Positions 23,442 to 31,362 of a stretch of 38,238 nucleotides of DNA are shown here, in pieces. This DNA comes from Oxalobacteraceae bacterium. Its GTDB lineage: Bacteria > Pseudomonadota > Gammaproteobacteria > Burkholderiales > Burkholderiaceae_D. The stretch spans positions 1 through 38,238 of the forward strand of contig JABTBR010000060.1 of the NCBI GenBank assembly GCA_013284265.1, read 5' to 3'. The notes under the pieces are model-generated. The model made no database searches. It had not been told where the DNA came from and was given only the letters and a program-made list of their open reading frames with translations. The first letter of the stretch is position 1; every line of letters begins with the position of its first letter. A program made the translations under genes and the position numbers.

Positions 23442-24058
23442 GCTTCTCGATCTACCAGCTGAAACCCAAATTCCAGCAACTGCTGCGGCCTGTACTGGCC
23501 GGCCTGGCCCGCCGCGGCGTGACCCCGAATCAGGTGACCCTGCTGGCCATGCTGCTGTCCTTGCTGTACGGACTGGCGCTGGTGCTGGCGCCGCAGCGCG
23601 TAATCCTGTGGGCCGGCCTGCCGCTGTTCATGTTGCTGCGCATGGCACTCAATGCCATCGACGGCATGCTGGCCAATTACTCCGGCCTGAAAACGCCGCT
23701 GGGCGCGCTGCTCAATGAGATGGGCGACCAGATCTCGGATGCGGCGCTCATTCTGCCGTTCGCGCTGCTGCCGGCGCTTCAGGCGCCGCTGGTGGTGCTG
23801 GCCGCCGTCATGGCGCTGCTGGCCGAATTTGCCGGTGTGGCAGCGCTGCTGGCCGGCGCGAAGCGGCGCTTCGACGGCCCGATGGGCAAGAGCGACCGTG
23901 CCTTTGCCTTCGGCCTGCTGGCACTGCTGGTGGCGGGCGGCGCGGCGCCCGCGTGGATGAACGGCCTGCTGCACCTGGTGCTGGCGCTGCTGGCCTTTAC
24001 CATCGTCAACCGGCTGCGTCAGGCCTTGCGCAATCCTTGCGCGCCACCGATACTGTAA
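23438..24058 (+). CDS. CDP-alcohol phosphatidyltransferase (YnbA-like)
   Basis: A 206-residue membrane enzyme with about six helices. CDP-alcohol phosphatidyltransferases carry DxxDGxxAR-x8-GxxxDxxxD. Here the register is exact but reads NAIDGMLAN (72-80) and GALLNEMGD (89-97), so the first and third Asp are Asn and the Arg is Asn. As I recall, E. coli YnbA also has Asn at both Asp positions, so this may be a subfamily trait rather than decay. The family joins an alcohol head group to CDP-diacylglycerol; the acceptor is unknown. It is translationally coupled to the YnbD-like gene, and its 3' end overlaps the convergent YnbC-like gene by 53 bp. Confidence 0.83.
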   Translation: MSFSIYQLKPKFQQLLRPVLAGLARRGVTPNQVTLLAMLLSLLYGLALVLAPQRVILWAGLPLFMLLRMALNAIDGMLANYSGLKTPLGALLNEMGDQISDAALILPFALLPALQAPLVVLAAVMALLAEFAGVAALLAGAKRRFDGPMGKSDRAFAFGLLALLVAGGAAPAWMNGLLHLVLALLAFTIVNRLRQALRNPCAPPIL

Positions 24059-25805
24059 AGATCCCTTCCAGTCCGATCCGGCTGCCCACCTTGGTGCAGC
24101 CCGCGCTGGCCACCAGCGCATCCATTTCCACCTGCGGGCGCGGACGCATCAGCCAGGGCTTGCCCTGGTGGTTGTCCAGCGTCCCGGCGATCATCAGCAA
24201 CTGCGGGTGCCAGGGCTGGCCGGTGTAGACCAGATGGCCGCCCGCTTTCAGCTGCCGTCCAATGCCGCGCAAGGAGCGCAGCACAGGGGCGTTTTCGCTG
24301 AACAGTTCATACAGGCCGGAGACGATCACGATATCGTAGGGCGCTTCCTCGGCCGGATAACTGCCGTCGTCGAAGGCATCGCGGCACTGGAAGCTCACCT
24401 GGCGCAGCTGGAGTTGGGCGGCCAACGCCTGCGCGCGATCCAGATTGCCCTGCTCGTAGTCGCGCAGGGTCAGTTCGATCTGGTGTTCCTGGAAGCGCTT
24501 GACCGTCTCCAGCACGTAGCGGCCACCGCCGGCCGCCACGTCGAGAATGCGCAGCGGCCGGTCTTGCGGTGCGTGCGCGATCAACTCGGCCAGCGCCTGC
24601 TGCAACTGGGCCTTGCGCAGGCGGATGCCGCGCCAGCCCACCGCGTCCAGATAGCCGCGGTCGATCTGCTTGCCGATCATGGCGGCGCCGCCAGCCTGAT
24701 TGCGGTACACATAGTCCAGCGATGCGCCCGAGTCGAAACCGTGGCGCAGGCCTATGCTCATGCCTTCGCTGAGTTTGCCCATCGTTCCCAGCATGGTTTT
24801 CTGGAAGCCGAACCAGGATTTTTCCAGGGCACTGGCCGCCGTGCCGTCCTGCAAGGCGCGGTACTGCTGCGCGCTGACGCTGTCGCTGTCGGCGCTGTGG
24901 TAGTGCGAAGCTGGTGCAAGCTCGCGCTGGAAGCAGGCGGCGATGAAGTTGCGCGCGGCCAGAATCGCCTTGCCCGACTGGGCTGCGCTCTCGTAGAAAA
25001 TCGCGTGGTGGCAGTCGGGGATCACCAGATATTCCTTCAGCGGCGAGGCGATGCGTTCGAAAAAGGCCCGTTGCGGCGCCTGTTTGACGACATAGTCCTT
25101 GTCGGCCACCAGCATCAGGACAGGCGTATCGATGGCCTGCGCGTCGCGCACCACGCGCGCGGCGGTGTCGGCCAGGTCGAGCAGCACGCGCGCCGAGATG
25201 TTCTTGGTGATCAGCGGATCGGCGTCGTAGGCGCGCGCCTGTTCCTTGGAATGCGTGAGCATGCTGGAGCGGATGTAGCTGGTCACGAACAGATCGGGCT
25301 TGAAGCACTTGGCCAGGCGCAGCGCCGGTTTGGCCAGGGGGACGTACAGATTGATGTCGAAGGCGGCGGCGGCCATCACCACGCCGCGCACGCGCGGCGC
25401 GTAGTCGTGCAGCCAGGTCGCGGCGATCACCGCGCCCACGCTATTGGCCACGATCAGCATGTTCTCCGGCGCGATGCCGTGGCGCTGCTGCAGGTGGCGC
25501 ACGAACTCTTCGAAGTCCTGCACCAGTGCCTGGAAGCCGGGCGCGTCGCCGCGCTCGCCGGGCGAGTGGCCGTGGCCGCGCGCGTCCCAGGCGAAGGCCC
25601 AGTCCTGGGTGCAGGCGAATTGCTCCACCAGCGGCTGGATGCGGCCTGAATGCTCATGGCCGCGATGCAGGAAGATCAGGGCGCGCTGCGCACCGCCGGC
25701 GCGCGGCACCAGCGGCTCCCAGCTACGGTAGAACAGGCGGGTGCCGTCGAAGCTGTCGAAGCCGGATTCGGCGTTTTTCCAGATCATCTGCGATTGAAGC
25801 GTCAT
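24006..25805 (-). CDS. Alpha/beta hydrolase fused to a SAM-dependent methyltransferase (YnbC-like)
   Basis: A 599-residue two-domain cytoplasmic protein with the architecture of E. coli YnbC. The N-terminal hydrolase (about 15-295) has FLHRGHEHSGR, AWDARGHGHS, nucleophile elbow ANSVG with Ser122, acid LVADKD and His in IPDCHHAIF, as in monoglyceride-lipase-like enzymes. The C-terminal class I methyltransferase (about 400-590) has motif I LRILDVAAGGGRY (418-430), an acidic LRDYEQ after strand 2, and motif IV-like YDIVIVSGLYELF. Both active sites look intact. The start at 25805 has AAGGAAACACG upstream. The last residues overlap the 3' end of the phosphatidyltransferase gene on the other strand. 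It may transfer or remove an acyl group and methylate the lipid made by its neighbours. Confidence 0.87.
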   Translation of the reverse strand: MTLQSQMIWKNAESGFDSFDGTRLFYRSWEPLVPRAGGAQRALIFLHRGHEHSGRIQPLVEQFACTQDWAFAWDARGHGHSPGERGDAPGFQALVQDFEEFVRHLQQRHGIAPENMLIVANSVGAVIAATWLHDYAPRVRGVVMAAAAFDINLYVPLAKPALRLAKCFKPDLFVTSYIRSSMLTHSKEQARAYDADPLITKNISARVLLDLADTAARVVRDAQAIDTPVLMLVADKDYVVKQAPQRAFFERIASPLKEYLVIPDCHHAIFYESAAQSGKAILAARNFIAACFQRELAPASHYHSADSDSVSAQQYRALQDGTAASALEKSWFGFQKTMLGTMGKLSEGMSIGLRHGFDSGASLDYVYRNQAGGAAMIGKQIDRGYLDAVGWRGIRLRKAQLQQALAELIAHAPQDRPLRILDVAAGGGRYVLETVKRFQEHQIELTLRDYEQGNLDRAQALAAQLQLRQVSFQCRDAFDDGSYPAEEAPYDIVIVSGLYELFSENAPVLRSLRGIGRQLKAGGHLVYTGQPWHPQLLMIAGTLDNHQGKPWLMRPRPQVEMDALVASAGCTKVGSRIGLEGIFTVSVARKDCARPDAAG

Positions 25806-25830
25806 CGTGTTTCCTTGAATGTGGGGCTGT

Positions 25831-26712
25831 TTAGTGCAGCAGGCCGAAGTACAGCAGCGGCGCGGTCAATACCAGGCTGTCGACCCGGTCCAGAATGCCG
25901 CCGTGGCCGGGAATGAGCTGGGAGAAATCCTTGATGCCGAGGTAGCGCTTGGCGGCCGAGAACAGCAAGTCGCCGCAGAAGCCGCCCAGCGACAGCAGCA
26001 GCGCCAGCGCCAGCATGGGCAGCGGCGCGGCCAGATGCAGGTAGTGGCCCAGCGCCAGCGACAGCAGCGCGCTGGCCAGCACGCCGCCGGCCAGGCCCTG
26101 CCAGGTTTTGTTGGGGCTGATGCGCGCGGCGATTTTCTGCTTGCCGAAGACGGTGCCGCTGATGAACTGGGCCACGTCGTTGAGCGAGGTCAGGACGAAC
26201 AGGTAGAAGATCCAGGCCAGATTGGTTTGCGGCGAATTGGGCAGGTGCTGCAGGCGCAGCATCAGGCTCAGGCTACAGCACAGCAGCACGAACAGCAGCA
26301 GCAAGAGCTGGTCGGCGTGGCGGCGCAGCAGGAAGTGCAGGGTCTGGGCCAGCAGCAGGGCGGCCAGCAAGGGCGTGAGGTCGGCGCCATCGCTGCGGCT
26401 GGAGGCCAGCAGCAGGGCGAACACCGCCAGCGCGGGCGCGAGCAGGGTCCAGCGCGATCCCCGTACATGCAGCGCCAGTTCGCGCAGCGCCAGTGCGGCG
26501 ATGAACAGGGCCAGCAGCCAGGGGCCGAGCGGGTAAATCAGCAGGCTGGCGCTGAAGACCGGGAAGATCAGCCACCAGGAGTTGACCTGCTGGCGCAGCT
26601 GGCCGCCGGGACGGCCGTAGATGCCGACGCTCACGCTGGCGGCAGCCAGGAACAGGTACAACAGCAGCATCGCCATGAGCGTACTGCGGTCCAGCACCAA
26701 CGTTGAAAGCAC
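25831..26712 (-). CDS. CDP-diglyceride synthase / phosphatidate cytidylyltransferase (YnbB-like)
   Basis: A 293-residue inner-membrane enzyme of the CdsA family, with about eight hydrophobic segments. The C-terminal signature is complete: SAAKRYLGIKDFSQLIPG followed by HGGILDRVD, including the Lys-Asp and Asp-Arg-x-Asp residues that bind metal and CTP. It should activate phosphatidate, or a related lipid phosphate, to a CDP-lipid. The start is taken as GTG 26712, which has AGAGG six bases upstream and gives a length near that of E. coli YnbB. An apparent longer frame from TTG 26775 begins inside a promoter-like sequence and was rejected. The YnbC-like gene follows 25 bp downstream, so the two form an operon. 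Confidence 0.87.
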   Translation of the reverse strand: MLSTLVLDRSTLMAMLLLYLFLAAASVSVGIYGRPGGQLRQQVNSWWLIFPVFSASLLIYPLGPWLLALFIAALALRELALHVRGSRWTLLAPALAVFALLLASSRSDGADLTPLLAALLLAQTLHFLLRRHADQLLLLLFVLLCCSLSLMLRLQHLPNSPQTNLAWIFYLFVLTSLNDVAQFISGTVFGKQKIAARISPNKTWQGLAGGVLASALLSLALGHYLHLAAPLPMLALALLLSLGGFCGDLLFSAAKRYLGIKDFSQLIPGHGGILDRVDSLVLTAPLLYFGLLH

Positions 26713-26744
26713 GGATGACCTCTGCGGGGAAACGCGGTTGGCAG

Positions 26745-26775
26745 AGTATAACTCCAACAATTGTAGCTTGGTCAA
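26745..26775 (-). promoter_or_regulatory. Sigma-70-like promoter of the ynbB-ynbC-like operon
   Basis: On the minus strand TTGACC (26775-26770) and TATACT (26750-26745) are 19 bp apart, or 18 bp if the -10 is read as TTATAC. The site is 30-60 bp before the chosen GTG start. Spacing is slightly long. Confidence 0.5.
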
Positions 26776-26831
26776 GTTTAACGGGATGCCAAGTCCGGTC
26801 TGCGGATCGGCGATCGTCCAGCCGCTGCGAA

Positions 26832-29012
26832 CTACAAGGCCAGCTCCAGTGAGATGCGCAGTTTTGCCGCGTTGCCGGTGCGGCTGGCTGCGCGCCGGGT
26901 CGCATCGTTGCTGTCCGGTGTGTAGCGGCTGCTCTCTTCCACATCCTGGCCCAGCAGGTTGGCCAGCGACAGGCGCAGTTGCATGCCCTTGGCCAGCTGG
27001 CCGGCCGCGTACAGGTCGAGCTGGCGCCGCGGGCCATGGGTCTCATAAAGATTGGCGGAGATGCGCGCGGGGGCGGCGCCCTGAAACTGGAAGCTGGCGC
27101 CGCTGGAGAAACCGCTGTCGCGCCGGCGGTAGTCCAGTCCCAGGCTGGCGCTGAAAGGATGCTGGCGTTCGAGCCGGTTGTCCGGGCCTGGTACGCGCTC
27201 AACGCGGGACCAGTTGCGTGCCAGGCTTGCACTGAACTCCAGCGCCGGTGCGTGCGCCAGTCCGGGCAGCGTCCGCAAGGGCAGCTTGGCTTCCAGTTCG
27301 ATGCCATGCACGCTGGCGCTGCCATTGTTGTATGGAGTCTCGACCCAGGCGCCGTCCTGCTGGAACAAGCGGCGCGCGGTGACGTCGCCGATGCGGCGCA
27401 GGTAGGCGCTGGCGCTGAGCAGGCCGCCGTCGGCCAGATAGTGTTCGGCGGCGGCATCGAGTCCCCACGCCAGTTCCGGGCGCAGCGCGGGATTGCCCTG
27501 GGTGTCCGCGTTGGTGGGGCCGTTATTGTTATCGGTGGTATGGCGGCGCGGCAGCAGGTCCACCAGTTTGGGCGGATTGTAGCTGCGGCTCAGGGCCAGC
27601 CGGAACTGATCTTTTTCATTCAGTTTGTAGAGCAATTGAAGCGATGGGCTCCAGACCGCCACGCCGCTGTCGGCTGCCTCGATGGCTGAACCGTCGCTGG
27701 CGGTATGCAGGGCTTCGCGGCGCAGTCCAAGGTAGAGCGACAGGCGTTTGCTGACATCCCACTCAAGCTGCACAAACAGGGCGAGCCGGCGCACGGTGGC
27801 CGCATAGGAAGCGTCATTGGTAGTGTGCAGCATGCCCTTGCCGTCGAACTGGCGCTCGTGGCGGTATTCGCTGCGGCGGGCATGGCTGGCGTCCCAGCCC
27901 GCGGCCAGCGCCTGGCCTTCGGCGATGCCGCGGCGCCAGGTCCCGCGTGAGGTCAGGCTGGTTTCTGCGGGACCCGACGCCACCTCGTGCGATCCGGCTG
28001 GCCGCCCGTTTGCATCGGTACCCGCGAAATGAAAGTCCGCGCTGCGCCAGCTGCGCTGCAAGCCGGTACGCAACTGGAAGCTGCCTTCCTGGTTCATCTG
28101 ATGGGTCCAATCGAGATCGCTGCGCAACAGCGAATTGCTCGCGTCATAGCGGCCTTCGTTGACGGGGAACTCGCTGGGCTCCCCGATCGGCGTATTTTCC
28201 TGCGACGGGTGGCGGTGGCGGATGCGGCGCAGTTGCAGCAGGCTTTGGGATACCAGCGTATCGCCGCCGTCCAGGGCCCAGTCCAGCCGCGGTGCCAGCG
28301 CCAGTTTGTCATCGTTTACCAGTTCGCTCTGGCGGATTTGGCGCAGCAGGGTGAGCTTGCCCTGTGGGTCGTGTGCTTCTTCTGTTTCCAGGCTGGGCGC
28401 GGCGTTGTGCTGGCGCGCGAAGGTGGCGGCCAGGCTGTATTGCAGGCGCCCGTTGCGGTCGGCCAGATCGGCTTTGAACGCGGGCGCTACGCGGCCGGAC
28501 TGGCTCTCCATGCTGGCGCCGATTCCGCGCCTGCCGTCGCGTGCGGGCTTGCGCAGGATGATGTTGATGGTGCCCGCGATGGCCTGGCTGCCCAATTCGG
28601 CCGTGGCGCTGCGCAGGATCTCGACGCGTTCGATCAGTTCCGGCGCCAGCGTGTCGAGCGTGAAGCCGGCCGGTGCCGCCACGCCGTTCAGCAAGATCTG
28701 CGTATAGCCTGCGCCCAGTCCGCGCATGCGCACTTCGGCGGATTTCCCCGGCGAGCTTGCGATGGTGATGCCGGGCTGGCGCCGCAAGGCGTCGGCCAGG
28801 TTGCGGTCGCCGTAGCGCTGCAGTTCTTCGTGGTTGACGATGGTGGTGGCGGTGGTTTCGCGTTGCCGCTGGCCGGCGCGGGAAGCGCTGACCTTGACCT
28901 GGGCTGAGGCCAAGGCCTGATTGTCCACCTGGCCGATGGGGGCAGTTTCCTGTGCGTTTGGGCGCAGGGGGGCGAGCAGCAGCATGCCGCATACGATGGA
29001 ATGCAGTCGCAT
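26832..29012 (-). CDS. TonB-dependent outer-membrane receptor
   Basis: A 726-residue outer-membrane receptor with a signal peptide (IVCGMLLLAPLRPNAQE). The plug domain runs from about 45 to 165: TATTIVNHEELQRYGDRNLA, then LRRQPGITI, VRMRGLGAGYTQILLNG, ERVEILRSATAELGSQAIAG, and TINIILRK, all standard. The rest is a 22-strand-type barrel; the final strand ends LRISLELAL with Leu rather than the usual terminal Phe. Such receptors import siderophores, cobalamin or oligosaccharides using TonB/ExbBD, which are not in the window. It lies downstream of the M56-M23 gene on the same strand with about 190 bp between, so co-regulation by the BlaI repressor is possible but unproven. Ligand unknown. Confidence 0.9.
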   Translation of the reverse strand: MRLHSIVCGMLLLAPLRPNAQETAPIGQVDNQALASAQVKVSASRAGQRQRETTATTIVNHEELQRYGDRNLADALRRQPGITIASSPGKSAEVRMRGLGAGYTQILLNGVAAPAGFTLDTLAPELIERVEILRSATAELGSQAIAGTINIILRKPARDGRRGIGASMESQSGRVAPAFKADLADRNGRLQYSLAATFARQHNAAPSLETEEAHDPQGKLTLLRQIRQSELVNDDKLALAPRLDWALDGGDTLVSQSLLQLRRIRHRHPSQENTPIGEPSEFPVNEGRYDASNSLLRSDLDWTHQMNQEGSFQLRTGLQRSWRSADFHFAGTDANGRPAGSHEVASGPAETSLTSRGTWRRGIAEGQALAAGWDASHARRSEYRHERQFDGKGMLHTTNDASYAATVRRLALFVQLEWDVSKRLSLYLGLRREALHTASDGSAIEAADSGVAVWSPSLQLLYKLNEKDQFRLALSRSYNPPKLVDLLPRRHTTDNNNGPTNADTQGNPALRPELAWGLDAAAEHYLADGGLLSASAYLRRIGDVTARRLFQQDGAWVETPYNNGSASVHGIELEAKLPLRTLPGLAHAPALEFSASLARNWSRVERVPGPDNRLERQHPFSASLGLDYRRRDSGFSSGASFQFQGAAPARISANLYETHGPRRQLDLYAAGQLAKGMQLRLSLANLLGQDVEESSRYTPDSNDATRRAASRTGNAAKLRISLELAL

Positions 29013-29147
29013 TGAGTTGATCCTGTTAGTGGTGGCTGGCCGAACTAGTCAGCGCATGGACGAAGGACGGCTGGTGGACAGCGGCATCGCAGGGGCGTGC
29101 GCCTTCCCGCCGCGGTCGTGGCGCCGTCGCTTCATCGTGTGGTGGAA

Positions 29148-29172
29148 ATGCCGGCGCAGCGAGCGCCGGCGT
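29148..29172 (-). terminator. Possible terminator after the M56-M23 gene
   Basis: GCCGGCGC and GCGCCGGC form a perfect 8-bp stem with a 5-base loop at 29150-29170. On the minus strand it is followed only by ATTTCC, so termination may be weak. The rest of 29013-29205 shows no gene. Confidence 0.4.
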
Positions 29173-29205
29173 TGATTCAGGTGCTGGTGGCCGGGAAACC
29201 GGCGA

Positions 29206-30882
29206 TCAGTGGCCTAGCTGTTCGCGGCGCTGGCGCAGGGCGCGCTTGCTGGCGTGTTGATCCAGATTGGCCAGCATGGTTTGCGGGTCCAGTCTTTGCT
29301 CGCCTTGCAGCACTTCGAAATGCAGGTGCGGGCCGGTGGCAAGGCCAGTTTCGCCGACCTTGCCGATGCGCTGGCCTGCTGCGACCTCGGCGCCAACTTG
29401 CACCGCGATGCTGTCGAGGTGGGCGTACAGCGAGCGCTGGCCACCATGTTCGATGATGACGGTATTGCCGTAGCGGCCATCGTTGATGGCGAGTTCGCCG
29501 GCGGCGACGACGCGGCCCGCCGCTGCCGCAAACACGGGTGTGCCCTTGCCGGCGGCCAGATCGATGCCCTTGTGCGGCGTCGCCAGCACTTTGCGGCTGA
29601 CACCGAAGAAGCTGCTGACATGCATCTGCTCCAGGGGATAGCGCCAGGTCTGGGCTGCCGCAGTTGTGGCCGCTGGCGGCGCAAGCGCTGCCGCAGCCGA
29701 TGGCTGCTGCGCTACGCTGCCCGCTTCGGGCGGCAGCGCCATCGCAGGCTGCAGCAGCAGCGAGACAGCCAGCGGCACGGTCAGGATGATGCCGAGCAGG
29801 CATTTGGCGGCGATACCTGGCTGGCGGCTGACTGTGCCGCGCAGTTGTTTGATGCGCTCGGCCACGCTGGCACTGTCGCTACCGCCGAAGGCGCTGCCAT
29901 TCCAGTTCAGCATCTGGGTCTGGGCCTTGAACTGGGCCAGCAAGGCTGCCGCGTACTGCTGGCGCAATTGCAGCGGACGGCCAGCCAGCACCGTGCTGTC
30001 GCAGCTCAGTTCCTGGGCGCAGGCCAGTTTTCCGCTCAGCCATGGCAGCGCTGGATTGAACCAGAATACGGTGCGCAGCAGCAGCGCCAGCGACATCAAG
30101 GCGGGATCGTGGCGGCGCCAGTGCGTCAGTTCGTGTTCGATGATCATCTGCTGCTGCGCCGCCGGGAAGCTGCGCAGGTGCTCGGGCAGCAGCAGCAAGG
30201 CATGCCGGGCTCCGGCCAGCATCGGCGAAATGGCGGCGGGGATTTCCAGTACGGCGATAGCGTGGCGGGCGATTTCCTGCTGCTGCTCAAGGGTAAAGCC
30301 GCCGTGCTCATGCAATGCCTCCCGGTCTAAACGGGTAGCACCACTGAGTAAAGCTTTCCACAAACGGCGCGCGTGCCACTGGCGCCACAGTGCCAGGCTC
30401 AGACCGCTGCCGTACAGGCAAAGCCATAGCAAGGGCAGGCTGTCCAGGGTCTGCTCCCAGGCACTGGCGGCGCTATCCCGGGTGCCTGACCCAGCGGCGG
30501 TGTCAGCACTGCGCTGATCTGCCAGTGCCGGCGCGGAGGCGCGCCGCGTGTGCGGCGCTGCCGGGCCGGTCGCGGCAGGCGACGCCTGCGCCGTCGACGC
30601 CTTCGGCAGCACTGGCTGCAACGCCGGCAGCAGCGCCGCCCGCGGCAGGATATTCCACTGCGTCCACTGCGTCCACTGCGTCAGCTGCGCGCTGCGTGGC
30701 GCCAGGGTCAGTGCGAACACCGCCAGCAGCACCGCCTGCGCGGCCAGCCAGACGGCGCGCTGCGCCGCCAGCGCGGGCCAGCGCCGCAGCGCCAGCGCCA
30801 GCAGGCCGCGCAGCAGCAGGCCGGCCAGTACCGAGGCGGCGCAGGCGAGCAGGAATTTCATACTCAGAATATCGAAGGGCAT
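29206..30882 (-). CDS. M56 (BlaR1-type) membrane protease fused to an M23 peptidase domain
   Basis: A 558-residue inner-membrane protein. Membrane segments are near 9-31, 42-62, 149-166 and 358-382. Between the last two lies the cytoplasmic M56 zinc protease: IIEHELTHWRRHD with His250-Glu251...His254, and CAQELSCDS with Glu291 as third ligand. In BlaR1 this part cuts the BlaI repressor. After the last membrane segment comes a periplasmic LytM/M23 domain (about 415-535) with all zinc ligands: HKGID (His437, Asp441), LYAHLD, and HLHFEV (His519, His521). BlaR1 has a penicillin-binding sensor at this place. The start at 30882 has AAGGAG, 3 bp after the blaI-type stop. Three 9-bp repeats encode TQWTQWTQW (68-76). 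Confidence 0.87.
   Translation of the reverse strand: MPFDILSMKFLLACAASVLAGLLLRGLLALALRRWPALAAQRAVWLAAQAVLLAVFALTLAPRSAQLTQWTQWTQWNILPRAALLPALQPVLPKASTAQASPAATGPAAPHTRRASAPALADQRSADTAAGSGTRDSAASAWEQTLDSLPLLWLCLYGSGLSLALWRQWHARRLWKALLSGATRLDREALHEHGGFTLEQQQEIARHAIAVLEIPAAISPMLAGARHALLLLPEHLRSFPAAQQQMIIEHELTHWRRHDPALMSLALLLRTVFWFNPALPWLSGKLACAQELSCDSTVLAGRPLQLRQQYAAALLAQFKAQTQMLNWNGSAFGGSDSASVAERIKQLRGTVSRQPGIAAKCLLGIILTVPLAVSLLLQPAMALPPEAGSVAQQPSAAAALAPPAATTAAAQTWRYPLEQMHVSSFFGVSRKVLATPHKGIDLAAGKGTPVFAAAAGRVVAAGELAINDGRYGNTVIIEHGGQRSLYAHLDSIAVQVGAEVAAGQRIGKVGETGLATGPHLHFEVLQGEQRLDPQTMLANLDQHASKRALRQRREQLGH
30655..30681 (-). repeat. Three perfect 9-bp tandem repeats in the M56-M23 gene
   Basis: CCACTGCGT on the plus strand occurs three times in a row, encoding the Thr-Gln-Trp triplets just after the second membrane segment. 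Copy-number change would keep the frame. Confidence 0.8.
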
Positions 30883-30885
30883 GGC

Positions 30886-31275
30886 TTACTCCTTGTCGGT
30901 GGCGGGCCAGTCCTGCAGCAACTGCTCCAGTTCCGCCAGTTCCGTGGGGTCGACCAGTTTGCTGCCGGTGAACATGGTGACCGGTAGCGGCGTATCGAGT
31001 TCCATCACGCGGCGGCCGAAGTCGTGCGCGAAGGCGGCCAGTGTGGCGACCTTGTCGGCCAGCGCCGTGTAGACGTGCACACCATGGGCGCTGTGCTGGC
31101 TCACCAGCTGTTTTTCCAGCATGCGGTCGAGCGTCTTGCGGGTCGAGGAAAACGACCAGCCCAGTTCGTCGGACACCTGGGCGTGAATCTCGCGCGCGCT
31201 CAGCGGCGCCTGCTTCCATAATGCTTTGAGCAGACTCAGTTCGCTGACGGACGGTATCGGCAGGGCAGGGGACAT
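30886..31275 (-). CDS. BlaI/MecI/CopY family transcriptional repressor
   Basis: A 129-residue winged-helix repressor. The DNA-binding part covers about 10-80: SELSLLKALWKQAPLSAREI, SFSSTRKTLDRMLEKQLV, and HVYTAL match the BlaI family. The C-terminal part (about 80-129) would dimerise. In known systems a BlaR1-type protease cuts BlaI between these parts and lifts repression; the protease gene follows immediately, so the two form a sensor-repressor pair. Two palindromic operators overlap the promoter upstream, arguing for autoregulation. No beta-lactamase gene is in the window, so the target may be the protease gene itself and possibly the TonB receptor. Confidence 0.9.
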   Translation of the reverse strand: MSPALPIPSVSELSLLKALWKQAPLSAREIHAQVSDELGWSFSSTRKTLDRMLEKQLVSQHSAHGVHVYTALADKVATLAAFAHDFGRRVMELDTPLPVTMFTGSKLVDPTELAELEQLLQDWPATDKE

Positions 31276-31306
31276 GATGGCTTTCGGGTTTGTGACTGGT
31301 ATGGCA

Positions 31307-31336
31307 AGTATGCGACAACTGTCGCAAGGCCGTCAA
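31307..31336 (-). promoter_or_regulatory. Promoter of the blaI-like operon
   Basis: On the minus strand TTGACG (31336-31331) and CATACT (31312-31307) are 18 bp apart. Operator 1 fills the spacer between the two boxes. Confidence 0.6.
31311..31326. promoter_or_regulatory. BlaI-type operator 1
   Basis: TGCGACA-AC-TGTCGCA is a perfect 7-2-7 palindrome. It lies between the -35 and -10 boxes, so a bound repressor would block RNA polymerase. Confidence 0.75.
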
Positions 31337-31342
31337 GTGGAA

Positions 31343-31362
31343 TGTGCGACATTTGTCGCACA
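31343..31362. promoter_or_regulatory. BlaI-type operator 2
   Basis: TGTGCGACATTTGTCGCACA is a perfect 9-2-9 palindrome with the same GCGACA half-site as operator 1. The centres are 34 bp apart, close to three helical turns. Confidence 0.75.

Noticed and set aside
26713..26775. TTG start giving a longer CDP-diglyceride synthase
   Set aside because: The TTG is part of a TTGACC -35 box, and TATACT lies inside the extension; GTG 26712 has a proper ribosome site and gives the family length.
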